From Clostridiales bacterium (GTDB lineage: Bacteria; Bacillota; Clostridia; Lachnospirales; Lachnospiraceae): 64,000 bases of DNA. This document shows positions 57,181-64,000 of this stretch, piece after piece. The position numbers were made by a program, and so were the translations under genes. Within the stretch, counting starts at the first letter, position 1, and each line of letters begins with the position of its first letter. The notes under the pieces are model-generated. The model was not told the DNA's origin, ran no database searches, and saw nothing but the letters and a program-made list of their open reading frames with translations. The stretch is from positions 62,001-126,000 of the forward strand of contig JALEHN010000104.1 in assembly GCA_022770525.1 (NCBI GenBank), in the 5' to 3' direction.

Positions 57181-58897
57181 CCCTATCATAGAAATTAAAA
57201 ATTTTTCCTTCGCATATCCTAATCAGGATCAGTTTCTGAAAAATATATCACTTTCAATTGAGGAAGGAAGTCTTAATGTACTGTGCGGAAAAAGCGGATG
57301 CGGAAAAAGTACGCTTCTTAAGCATTTGAAAACAGTCCTTGCGCCTCATGGGACGAAGCAGGGAGATATTATTTATCAGGGTGAGAAGCTTGATGCGGTG
57401 GATCACAGAACCCAGAGCAGTGAAATCGGATTTGTCCTGCAGAACCCTGAAAATCAGATTGTTACGGATAAGGTATGGCATGAACTTGCTTTTGGACTTG
57501 AAAGTCTTGGTTATGATACGGCGACAATAAGACTTCATGTGGCAGAAATGGCAAGTTATTTCGGTATTCACAAATGGTTTATGAAAAATGTGACAGAGCT
57601 TTCCGGAGGGCAAAAACAGCTTTTAAATCTGGCGGCGATTATGGCGATGCATCCAAAACTTTTGATTTTAGATGAGCCGACGTCACAGCTTGATCCGATA
57701 GCGGCCTCTGATTTCCTTGAAACAGTGAAAAAAATAAACAGGGATATCGGAACAACAGTCATCTTAACAGAACATCGCCTGCAGGATGTCATTCCGTGGG
57801 CAAATAAAGTTTTTGTTATGGATCAGGGGAGATTGATTGCCGAAGGCGCACCGGGTGAAATAGGACTTAAACTGAAAGCACGGGATCATGGTATGTTTTT
57901 ATCAATGCCTGTTCCGATGCAGATTTTTATGGCGGCGGATATACCGGGAAAGTGTCCGCTCACTGTCAGTGAAGGCAGGCGATGGATGTCAGATATACTG
58001 GGCAGAAGAAAAGTAATCATTCCCCGGTTTAAAGATAAGGAAAATACGGCGGCCAACGCAGAGAATTTATCGAAAAAAGTAAAAAATCCGCCGGCTGTTG
58101 AAATGAAAGATGTATGGTTTAGATATGAGAAGAATTCTCCGGATGTTGTCTGCGGGCTTTCTTTAAGCGTTGCACAGGGTGAGTTTTATGCGCTGGTTGG
58201 CGGCAATGGTACGGGAAAAAGTACAGCATTATCTTTACTTAGCCGTGTCAGACAGCCTTACAGAGGCAAAATCCTCTTAAATGGCAAAGATATACGCAAA
58301 TATTCAGACAAAGAACTGTACAGAGGATATCTTGGGGTGCTGCCTCAGAATCCACAGAGTATGTTTGTAAAAAAGACAGTGCGTGAGGATCTGTATGCGA
58401 TCATCGGCGGAAAAAAGGATAAAAAATCTGATGAATATGAAATCAATATGAAAAAAGTTGAAGCTATAGAAGGTATTGTAAGTCTGACAAAACTTGAAGG
58501 ACTGCTTGACAGACATCCATATGACTTAAGCGGCGGTGAGCAGCAGCGGCTGGCACTGGCAAAAGTATTGCTTTTGCGTCCAAGGCTTCTTCTTATGGAT
58601 GAACCGACAAAGGGACTTGACGCAGAATATAAAGAAGAACTGGGAAATGTGCTCAAAAAGCTTCAATCACACGGCATTACTATTTTTATGATTTCTCATG
58701 ATGTGGAATTTGTTGCGGAATATGCAGACAGGACAGGACTGTTTTTTGAAGGTTATGAAGTTATAAACAGACCGACAAGAGAATTTTTTGCCGGCAACAG
58801 TTTTTATACAACTGCGGCAAACCGTATGGCAAGGCACTATTTCCCTGAGGCTGTCACAGGAAAGGATGTTGTAAAATGCTTAAAGGCGAATCTTTAG
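57173..58897 (+). CDS. ecfA: ECF transporter fused ATPase (EcfA-EcfA')
   Basis: The protein contains two ABC ATPase domains in one 574 aa chain, replacing separate EcfA1 and EcfA2. Domain 1: Walker A GKSGCGKST (39-47), signature LSGGQKQLL, LILDEPTSQLDP. Domain 2: Walker A GGNGTGKS (343-350), signature LSGGEQQRLALAK, LLMDEPTKGLD. Q-loop residues (LQNPENQ and PQNPQSMF) are present, so both sites look intact. The ATG at 57173 overlaps the T-subunit stop by eight bases. It powers vitamin uptake with the T and S subunits. Confidence 0.94.
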   Translation: MNNPIIEIKNFSFAYPNQDQFLKNISLSIEEGSLNVLCGKSGCGKSTLLKHLKTVLAPHGTKQGDIIYQGEKLDAVDHRTQSSEIGFVLQNPENQIVTDKVWHELAFGLESLGYDTATIRLHVAEMASYFGIHKWFMKNVTELSGGQKQLLNLAAIMAMHPKLLILDEPTSQLDPIAASDFLETVKKINRDIGTTVILTEHRLQDVIPWANKVFVMDQGRLIAEGAPGEIGLKLKARDHGMFLSMPVPMQIFMAADIPGKCPLTVSEGRRWMSDILGRRKVIIPRFKDKENTAANAENLSKKVKNPPAVEMKDVWFRYEKNSPDVVCGLSLSVAQGEFYALVGGNGTGKSTALSLLSRVRQPYRGKILLNGKDIRKYSDKELYRGYLGVLPQNPQSMFVKKTVREDLYAIIGGKKDKKSDEYEINMKKVEAIEGIVSLTKLEGLLDRHPYDLSGGEQQRLALAKVLLLRPRLLLMDEPTKGLDAEYKEELGNVLKKLQSHGITIFMISHDVEFVAEYADRTGLFFEGYEVINRPTREFFAGNSFYTTAANRMARHYFPEAVTGKDVVKCLKANL

Positions 58898-59727
58898 ACC
58901 GCTTTATAGACAGATTTTGGGAGAACACGGACACTGAAGCCAATACTTTGGATACCACAGAAGAGGAACTGGCAGAATATACACTGCCTTCTGACGGATT
59001 TCTTATTGCGCCGGTGGCAAAAACAAAGATTTCCCGAAGAACATGGATATCTCTGGCAGGCTTTCTTGTGATTACGCCGATACTGCTTTTTATACTGGTG
59101 AGCAGATATCATGGAAGACAATATCTGATGTTCAGTCTTTTTATTGTATTGTATGCGATGATTCCGTTTTTTATGGTATTTGAAGGAAGAAAGCCTCAGC
59201 CGAGAGAAATGATGGTCATATCGGTGCTGGCAGCAATCGGTGTTGCGGGCAGGGCCGCTTTTTATATGATTCCCAATTTTAAGCCCATTGCCGCTGTGGT
59301 GATTATTACCGGTGTATCTTTTGGCGGAGAGGCAGGATTTTTAGTGGCCTGTATCATCATGCTTGTTTCTAACATGTTTATGGGTCAGGGGCCGTGGACC
59401 CCCTGGCAGATGTTTGCTTACGGCATGATCGGTTTCCTTGCAGGTATTTTATTCAGAAAAGGGGTACTGAAGCCTAAACGTATCAGCCTTTGTATTTATG
59501 GCTTTTTAAGTGTATTTTTTATATTTGGCGGTATTATGAACCCTGCCAGTATTTTAATGTCCTATGGATATATCACAAAGAGCAGCCTGATCGCGTATTA
59601 TATATCCGGAGCACCGGTCGATTTTGTCCATGCTGCCTCCACAGTGATTTTTCTCTGGTTTATGAGTAAACCGATGTTTGAAAAGCTTGAACGTATTAAG
59701 AAAAAATATGGTCTGATCGAAAGATAG
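58876..59727 (+). CDS. ECF transporter S subunit, probably for cobalamin
   Basis: The S subunit binds the vitamin. The 283 aa protein has a 50-60 residue N-terminal extension rich in Asp/Glu/Thr before the first helix, then about six hydrophobic segments (first at about 56-76). Motifs typical of the group are AAIGVAGRAAFYMIPNFKP, GVSFGGEAGFLVACI and GQGPWTPWQMFAYGMIGF. It resembles CbrT-like S components of cobalamin ECF systems. The riboswitch and DUF4430 neighbours favour corrinoid; sequence alone does not prove the ligand. The ATG overlaps the ATPase gene by 22 bases, so the two are coupled. Confidence 0.85.
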   Translation: MLKGESLDRFIDRFWENTDTEANTLDTTEEELAEYTLPSDGFLIAPVAKTKISRRTWISLAGFLVITPILLFILVSRYHGRQYLMFSLFIVLYAMIPFFMVFEGRKPQPREMMVISVLAAIGVAGRAAFYMIPNFKPIAAVVIITGVSFGGEAGFLVACIIMLVSNMFMGQGPWTPWQMFAYGMIGFLAGILFRKGVLKPKRISLCIYGFLSVFFIFGGIMNPASILMSYGYITKSSLIAYYISGAPVDFVHAASTVIFLWFMSKPMFEKLERIKKKYGLIER

Positions 59728-59742
59728 AAACGCTGACATTAA

Positions 59743-59774
59743 AATCAATGGCTGCGGCAAACTGCCCATTGATT
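59743..59774 (+). other. Inverted repeat between S subunit and sortase genes
   Basis: AATCAATGG (59743-59751) pairs with CCATTGATT (59766-59774). No T run follows, so it is probably not a terminator but an mRNA stem in the spacer of the operon. Confidence 0.5.
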
Positions 59775-59818
59775 GAACGATGGCATAACGATTGTGTATG
59801 AAAGGAATGAATACTGAT

Positions 59819-60580
59819 ATGACTGAAAAATATAAAAATCTGCCGTTATGGATAGGTATGGCGGCTGCAGTGCTGATTATTATTTTTGGTATATTTAATA
59901 TTGTGAATTCAGCCGGTAAATATGATAAGGGCGACAGCGAATATGAAAAAGTGCGTGAAATGGCAGTTTCCGTAAATACGGTGGAAGATGATTCAAAGAC
60001 GGCGGAGGAAAATGAGATAATGCCCCCGATTACAGTTGATTTAGCAGCCTTAAAGAATCAAAATCCTGATACAGTGGGCTGGATTTATTATCCTGCAGCC
60101 AATATCAATTATCCTGTCATGCAGGGCGCGGATAACGATTATTATCTGACACATACATATCAGGGTGAAAATGATATTTTCGGAAGTATTTTTATGGATA
60201 TGAATGCCAGCTGTGATTTTACGGATGACCATACACTTGTATATGGGCACAATACAAAAAACGGTTCTATGTTTGGTGCGCTGAAAAATATCAGGGAAAA
60301 TAATATGGCCGGCGAGAATCCTTATATATGGCTGATTTTGGAAAACGGCAGCTTCAGATATCAGATTTTTTCATGGTATGATGCAAAAACAACCGATGAC
60401 AGCTTTAAAACATCTTTTGATACAACACAGGAAAAGCAGGCGTTTATTGATCATATAACGGAACTTGCGGAAGAGAAACTTGATGTTAAGGTTGGTGCGG
60501 ATGATAAAATTCTTACACTGTCCACATGTACAAGTGATTCTTCGGTCAGGTTTATCGTCCATGGTGTACTGATAGATTAG
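59819..60580 (+). CDS. srtB: Class B sortase
   Basis: Sortases join surface proteins to peptidoglycan by cutting a C-terminal motif. The 253 aa protein has an N-terminal membrane helix (about 12-32) and a SrtB-type domain with TVGWIYYPAANINYPV, catalytic His144 in YGHN, catalytic Cys237 in LSTC, and Arg244 in SSVRFIVHG. The class B sortase of C. difficile cuts (S/P)PxTG; VPKTG in the first surface protein of this operon is a fitting substrate. The start is uncertain among several in-frame ATGs; 59819 is 12 bases from AAAGGA, and 59807 is also possible. Confidence 0.9.
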   Translation: MTEKYKNLPLWIGMAAAVLIIIFGIFNIVNSAGKYDKGDSEYEKVREMAVSVNTVEDDSKTAEENEIMPPITVDLAALKNQNPDTVGWIYYPAANINYPVMQGADNDYYLTHTYQGENDIFGSIFMDMNASCDFTDDHTLVYGHNTKNGSMFGALKNIRENNMAGENPYIWLILENGSFRYQIFSWYDAKTTDDSFKTSFDTTQEKQAFIDHITELAEEKLDVKVGADDKILTLSTCTSDSSVRFIVHGVLID

Positions 60581-60628
60581 CAAAGCATGGGGTAAACAGT
60601 ATTTTTATATCAAAGAATAAGGTGGATC

Positions 60629-61384
60629 ATGATGATATATATCAGTCATTTAGTTGAAGACATGGATATGAAAGAAATTATATCCGAAACAAAAGCCGGT
60701 GTAGAAAGTATTGATTTTTCCATTGCGGATAATCTTGACAGGCTCACTGAATCTGTGGAAAGTTATAAGAAAAGACTTGAATTGATCGGTGCGAAGCATT
60801 TAATACTGCATGGACCTTTCCTTGACCTGAATCCTGTAAGCTTTGATTCGGAAATAATGAAGGTTACAGAAAAAAGATTCGATCAGGCTTATGAGGCAGC
60901 AAAAATGCTCGGCGCACAAAAAATCGTGTATCACACAGGTTATAATCCGGGCATATACATGCTCATCGGTTGGGCAGAGAGAATTGCTGATTTTATGAAC
61001 CAGTTTTTGCAGCAGCGCCATGAGATTGAAATTGTTCTTGAAAATATGTACGACAGAGAATGGGAACCGATCGTTAAGACCGCGAAAATGATTGAAGCCA
61101 AAAACTTTAAGCTGTGTCTGGACATCGGCCATGCCAACTGTTATTCAAAAATACCGGCCGAAGAATGGGCAGGCGGTATGTCTGCCTATATCGGCCACGT
61201 TCATGTTCATGATAATATGGGAGACAAAGATGCTCATATGGCTCTTGGATGCGGTAGTATTAACGCAGAAAATGTTTTAAATCAGCTAAAAAATAAAAAG
61301 GACTGCACATATACGATAGAATGCAGCACAAGGAAAGATATCCTAAGTTCGTATGAAGTACTGAAGCGGATTTTGAGTCAATGA
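60629..61384 (+). CDS. Sugar phosphate isomerase/epimerase-like TIM-barrel protein
   Basis: The 251 aa protein belongs to the xylose isomerase-like TIM-barrel (AP endonuclease 2) fold. It shows LILHGPFLDLNP, KIVYHTGYNPG, IEIVLENMYD, LCLDIGHANCYS and YIGHVHVHDNMGD, with His, Glu and Asp side chains that normally bind a metal. The substrate is unknown. AAGGTGG lies before the ATG. It starts 48 bases after the sortase gene, so it may be in the same transcript; I see no link to B12. Confidence 0.85.
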   Translation: MMIYISHLVEDMDMKEIISETKAGVESIDFSIADNLDRLTESVESYKKRLELIGAKHLILHGPFLDLNPVSFDSEIMKVTEKRFDQAYEAAKMLGAQKIVYHTGYNPGIYMLIGWAERIADFMNQFLQQRHEIEIVLENMYDREWEPIVKTAKMIEAKNFKLCLDIGHANCYSKIPAEEWAGGMSAYIGHVHVHDNMGDKDAHMALGCGSINAENVLNQLKNKKDCTYTIECSTRKDILSSYEVLKRILSQ

Positions 61385-61560
61385 ATGTGTTTTGTAAGCG
61401 TGTATAAGGTTGAGAAATTTTAAACCGGAAGAATATTTTGAATCAATCCTTATTTTTAGCAGGGCTAATATGGAAAATTGAAAAATATACTTTATTTTGG
61501 ATGCGTTAAGATGTACACTAAATGATAAACATAGGTAAAGCATCCGGAGGAATCAAAGTC

Positions 61561-62205
61561 ATGAAAAAACAGGAAACAAGTATATACAATGAATTTTGCG
61601 GTAATATTAAGGACCGTCTGTTTGACGAAAATGAAATGTATGATTATATAGAAAGCTATGCAAAAACTAAAAATATGCATCAGACATTAAAAGCACTTCC
61701 TTTTGCAAGGGCGATGCATGAAGGACAGTTTCGAAAGGGCAAAGAAAAAATTCCTTATATCTATCATCCGCTTCTTGTGGCCTGTCATGCACTGGCTCTT
61801 GGAATTGATGATGATCATATCGTATCAGCGGCCCTGCTTCATGACGTATGTGAAGACTGCGGTATTAAAGCAGAAGAACTGCCTGTCGGTAAAGAAGCCA
61901 AAGAGGCTGTCGCATTGCTGACAAAAGATAAAGGTGATTCGTTTGATGAAAAACGGTATTATCAGCGCATATCGGAAAATCCCATAGCTTTGATGGTAAA
62001 GCTTTTGGACCGATGCAATAATGTTTCGGGTATGGCAGCGGGCTTTACAAAAGAAAAGCTGATTCAATATATCCGGGAAACTGAAAAATTTTTTTATCCG
62101 ATGATGGAAAAAGCCAAACGGAAATATCCACGGTATTCGAATCAGCTTTTTCTGATTCAATACCACATGAAAAGTGTGATACAGACGATCAGGCATTTAG
62201 GATAG
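61561..62205 (+). CDS. HD-domain phosphohydrolase (SpoT-hydrolase-like)
   Basis: The 214 aa protein has the HD-domain pattern of RelA/SpoT-type ppGpp hydrolases: ARAMHEGQFRKGKEKIPYIYHPLLVA, AALLHDVCEDCG (HD pair), and VKLLDRCNNVSGM. There is no synthetase domain, so it is a candidate small alarmone hydrolase or other nucleotide phosphohydrolase. It has GGAGG ten bases before the ATG. The gene is convergent with the Uma2 gene, only eight bases apart. No terminator is visible between them. Confidence 0.85.
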   Translation: MKKQETSIYNEFCGNIKDRLFDENEMYDYIESYAKTKNMHQTLKALPFARAMHEGQFRKGKEKIPYIYHPLLVACHALALGIDDDHIVSAALLHDVCEDCGIKAEELPVGKEAKEAVALLTKDKGDSFDEKRYYQRISENPIALMVKLLDRCNNVSGMAAGFTKEKLIQYIRETEKFFYPMMEKAKRKYPRYSNQLFLIQYHMKSVIQTIRHLG

Positions 62206-62213
62206 TCAAAAAT

Positions 62214-62759
62214 TTATGAAAGCAAATCTGTGATTGTTATTGTTAAATCATTAAAAATGTTTGAAATTACAGGCTGATCAAAATTATACTGTCCTGAAGC
62301 CTGTTCTTTTTCAAAATCGAATACTGTAACAGTCCGTGTTGCCGGATTGACAATCCAATACTCACGGACTCCGGCAGAACGATATTTGAAAAGTTTTATA
62401 AAATAATCCATCTGCTGACTTGAAGGCGATACAACTTCTATAATAAAATCGGGTGCGCCTTCACAGCCGCGGTCAGAAAGCTTATCCTTATTACATATAA
62501 TACTGATATCCGGTTCAACGTAGGTTTTATCATCTGCATTTAAAAACACCGCAAATGGCGCAGGATACACTTTACAGGATCCATTTTTAGAATCAATATG
62601 GTCGGCAATTTTCCTCGACAGAGCAAAGCTTATTTCCTGATGCATACGGCTTGGCGGCGCCATATCATAGATTTGGCCATCAATCAGCTCGGCATGCCGG
62701 CCGTCAGGTAAATTGAAAATATCTTCTATTGTATAAGTATGTTCTTTAACAAGCGGCAT
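62214..62759 (-). CDS. Uma2-family restriction-endonuclease-fold protein (DUF820)
   Basis: The 181 aa protein matches Uma2: YTIEDIFNLPDGRHAELIDGQIYDMAPPS, EPDISII, DFIIEVVSPSSQQMDYFIKLFKYRSAGVREYWIV. The PD...ExK arrangement suggests a nuclease-like metal site, but no target is known for the family, which is abundant in cyanobacteria and scattered in Firmicutes. It is the only protein-coding gene on the minus strand. A GAAGGGAAG site lies just upstream of the ATG. It lies between the HD hydrolase and tRNA-Arg, beside a stack of palindromes. Confidence 0.9.
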   Translation of the reverse strand: MPLVKEHTYTIEDIFNLPDGRHAELIDGQIYDMAPPSRMHQEISFALSRKIADHIDSKNGSCKVYPAPFAVFLNADDKTYVEPDISIICNKDKLSDRGCEGAPDFIIEVVSPSSQQMDYFIKLFKYRSAGVREYWIVNPATRTVTVFDFEKEQASGQYNFDQPVISNIFNDLTITITDLLS

Positions 62760-62797
62760 GAAAACACTTCCCTTCTAAGCCAATGGCGTTTTTTAGT

Positions 62798-62829
62798 TCC
62801 GCACGGGTCGCATCCCTGCGGAGCTTTTT
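62798..62829 (+). terminator. Plus-strand terminator-like hairpin
   Basis: TCCGCA (62798-62803) and GGG (62805-62807) pair with TGCGGA (62817-62822) and CCC (62814-62816), with one bulged C; GCTTTTT follows on the plus strand. It may stop plus-strand transcripts from the HD gene before they run antisense into the tRNA. The direction is inferred from the T run. Confidence 0.5.
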
Positions 62830-62867
62830 ATGATATAAGAAATTATAATTTCCTATATCATAAAAAG
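62824..62867. repeat. 44-bp near-perfect AT-rich palindrome
   Basis: 21 of 22 base pairs are symmetric around 62845.5, with a single mismatch at 62838/62853. No loop is needed, so it could form a cruciform in DNA. Its outer T and A runs overlap the plus-strand hairpin's and the tRNA terminator's T tracts. Confidence 0.85.
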
Positions 62868-62911
62868 GCGTATTTATAAGGGTTCATAAAAATCTGCCTT
62901 ATAAATACGCC
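62862..62911 (-). terminator. Terminator of tRNA-Arg (minus strand)
   Basis: A perfect 15-bp stem (62867-62881 with 62897-62911) has a 15-base loop and is followed, reading the minus strand, by five Ts at 62862-62866. It starts three bases after the tRNA 3' end. Confidence 0.9.
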
Positions 62912-62913
62912 AA

Positions 62914-62985
62914 CGCACCCGACGGGAATTGAACCCACGCACATGGCTCCGGAGGCCATTGCTCTATCCACTGAGCTACGGGTGC
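62914..62985 (-). tRNA. tRNA-Arg(CCG)
   Basis: Read on the minus strand, the sequence folds as a cloverleaf: acceptor GCACCCG/CGGGTGC, D arm GCTC...GAGC, anticodon stem ATGGC/GCCAT with loop CTCCGGA (anticodon CCG), and T arm with loop TTCAATT. The discriminator base is G and CCA is not encoded. Confidence 0.96.
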
Positions 62986-62992
62986 ATCAATT

Positions 62993-63021
62993 ATCATACT
63001 ATAATTTTCATAAAAATGCAA
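62993..63021 (-). promoter_or_regulatory. Promoter of tRNA-Arg (minus strand)
   Basis: On the minus strand TTGCAT (63016-63021) and TATGAT (62993-62998) are 17 bp apart, with the -10 just seven bases upstream of the tRNA 5' end. Confidence 0.75.
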
Positions 63022-63058
63022 GAGTTCAAATTAAAAAAATGAGAAGTATGAAAGCGTG

Positions 63059-63087
63059 TTGCTTTTTTCAGGTTTATTTGTTACAAT
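63059..63087 (+). promoter_or_regulatory. Possible promoter of the last gene
   Basis: TTGCTT (63059-63064), a 17-bp spacer and TACAAT (63082-63087). Confidence 0.55.
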
Positions 63088-63121
63088 ATTTCATAGAATT
63101 TGGAATATTGGGGATATAACC

Positions 63122-64000
63122 ATGAATAATAATCAGAAGAGAAATTATAATAAAAATCAGAACAGGAGCAGAGCGAAGAATTCGTCTCAGGATAGAGTTT
63201 TAAGTGGGAGAGAAATCAGGCGGCAGAAAAGAGAACGGCAGAAATTGCGGCGGCAGAATGAGATTAAGATGATCTGGATTCTTGTTCTTACGGGACTTGC
63301 ACTGATAGCATTAGTTGCAGGTGTTTTTAAAGAGATAAAAAATCCTTCGGTTATGAAAGCTGATTCAGGCATGTCGGAATCAGGCGGAGAAAATACGGCG
63401 GATACATTGCAGGGCATGGCAGCAAGTCTTGATATGGATAATGATGAGGTCAACAAGCAGATCACGTCTCTGATCAGACAGTACAGGTCAGCATGTGCAT
63501 CGGGAGATGTAGATGCTATTGCCAGATTGTACAATACAACAGAACTGAAAAATGGTACGACATTTATGGCAGTGGCAACGATCATCACAGGCTATCAGAA
63601 TACGGAATGCTATATCAGGCCGGGACTTGATGATGCTTCCCGTGTTGTATTTATTTATGATGATTTGAAGCTTGCGGATTTTGATACGCTGGTGCCGAAT
63701 TTATCTTATGTTTATGTTCATGCCGGAAAAGATGGTACATTTTATATTGATCCGGGTACTTATAATGAAGAAACGATGTCCTATGAATATGGCAAAGATG
63801 TTCTGAATCTTGTGGACAACCTTGAGGGTGACAGTGAGATTGCCGAGCTTATTAAAACTGTGAATGAGAAGTTTGCACAGGCATGTGACGGAAACAGTGA
63901 GTTAAAGAAATTCATTGATACGCTTACAGCTTCTTTATCCGCCAATGACAGTCCGTCAGAAAGCGAGTCTTTTGATGCTTCAAAAGACACAACGGAAAGT
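63122..64000 (+). CDS. Single-pass membrane protein, truncated by the window end
   Basis: The open frame runs from ATG at 63122 through 293 codons to the last base of the window, so the C-terminus is missing. Residues 1-48 are very basic (many Arg, Lys, Asn and Gln), followed by a hydrophobic helix at about residues 50-68 (MIWILVLTGLALIALVAG) and then an outside domain. The part around 110-235 (LIRQYRSACASGDVDAIARLY, AVATIITGYQNTECYI, YVYVHAGKDGTFYIDPGTY) may be an NTF2-like or SH3-binding fold, with an Asn/Ser-rich C-terminal stretch. I do not recognise the family. Confidence 0.85.
   Translation, partial: MNNNQKRNYNKNQNRSRAKNSSQDRVLSGREIRRQKRERQKLRRQNEIKMIWILVLTGLALIALVAGVFKEIKNPSVMKADSGMSESGGENTADTLQGMAASLDMDNDEVNKQITSLIRQYRSACASGDVDAIARLYNTTELKNGTTFMAVATIITGYQNTECYIRPGLDDASRVVFIYDDLKLADFDTLVPNLSYVYVHAGKDGTFYIDPGTYNEETMSYEYGKDVLNLVDNLEGDSEIAELIKTVNEKFAQACDGNSELKKFIDTLTASLSANDSPSESESFDASKDTTES

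Overview
The window looks like chromosomal DNA of a spore-forming, Gram-positive anaerobe, most likely Lachnospiraceae (Clostridia). This rests on near-consensus sigma-A promoters, AGGAGG-type ribosome binding sites, moderate GC, sporulation genes (yqfC, yqfD, a BofC-like and a SpoVB-like gene), a HisZ-dependent short HisG, RecU, a type III glutamine synthetase and an ECF-type vitamin transporter. No database search was run, so species-level identity is open. Nearly all genes lie on the + strand. There is no prophage, insertion sequence, CRISPR array or rRNA.

Layout. 1-3.2 kb: the end of a fatty-acid operon (fabZ tail, accC, accD, accA). 3.2-5.1 kb: ilvN and ilvC, each with its own promoter and terminator. 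5.1-15.2 kb: a guanylate-kinase-like gene, then a run of nucleic-acid genes (membrane MutS-like ATPase, RNase HI, rRNA m5C methyltransferase, two pseudouridine synthases, YgiQ radical SAM protein, RecU). 15.2-21.4 kb: histidine operon hisZGDBA-hisIE, without hisF, hisH or hisC; HisA has lost its catalytic Asp8, and HisIE carries what looks like a decayed HisF barrel at its N-terminus. 21.4-25.9 kb: alaS, a CapA-like gene and rpsU. 26-29.2 kb: yqfC-yqfD-phoH-ybeY. 29.3-35.8 kb: a DUF3048 lipoprotein, a SpoVB-like flippase, a BofC-like protein and two flavoproteins. 35.8-44.5 kb: proB, patatin, DUF896, proA, miaB, type III glutamine synthetase and a double-domain PPK2.

The most remarkable region is 44.5-60.6 kb. 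A cobalamin riboswitch precedes two giant cell-surface proteins (1882 and 1377 aa), a DUF4430 lipoprotein, a complete ECF transporter (T subunit, fused A-A' ATPase, S subunit) and a class B sortase. The two giants contain an alpha/alpha-barrel domain, and at least one has a DUF4430 beta domain. Those are the two folds of mammalian intrinsic factor and transcobalamin. I read this as a vitamin B12 (corrinoid) capture-and-import apparatus: wall- and membrane-anchored proteins and the lipoprotein bind corrinoid outside the cell and pass it to the ECF transporter, while the riboswitch shuts the operon when cobalamin is plentiful. The ECF T gene carries an apparent +1 frameshift in a run of nine T, so the importer may be off, phase-variable, rescued by slippage, or the base may be a sequencing error.

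60.6-64 kb: a TIM-barrel sugar isomerase-like gene, an HD hydrolase, a minus-strand Uma2 gene, a minus-strand tRNA-Arg(CCG) next to a stack of palindromes, and the start of a membrane protein that runs off the end.
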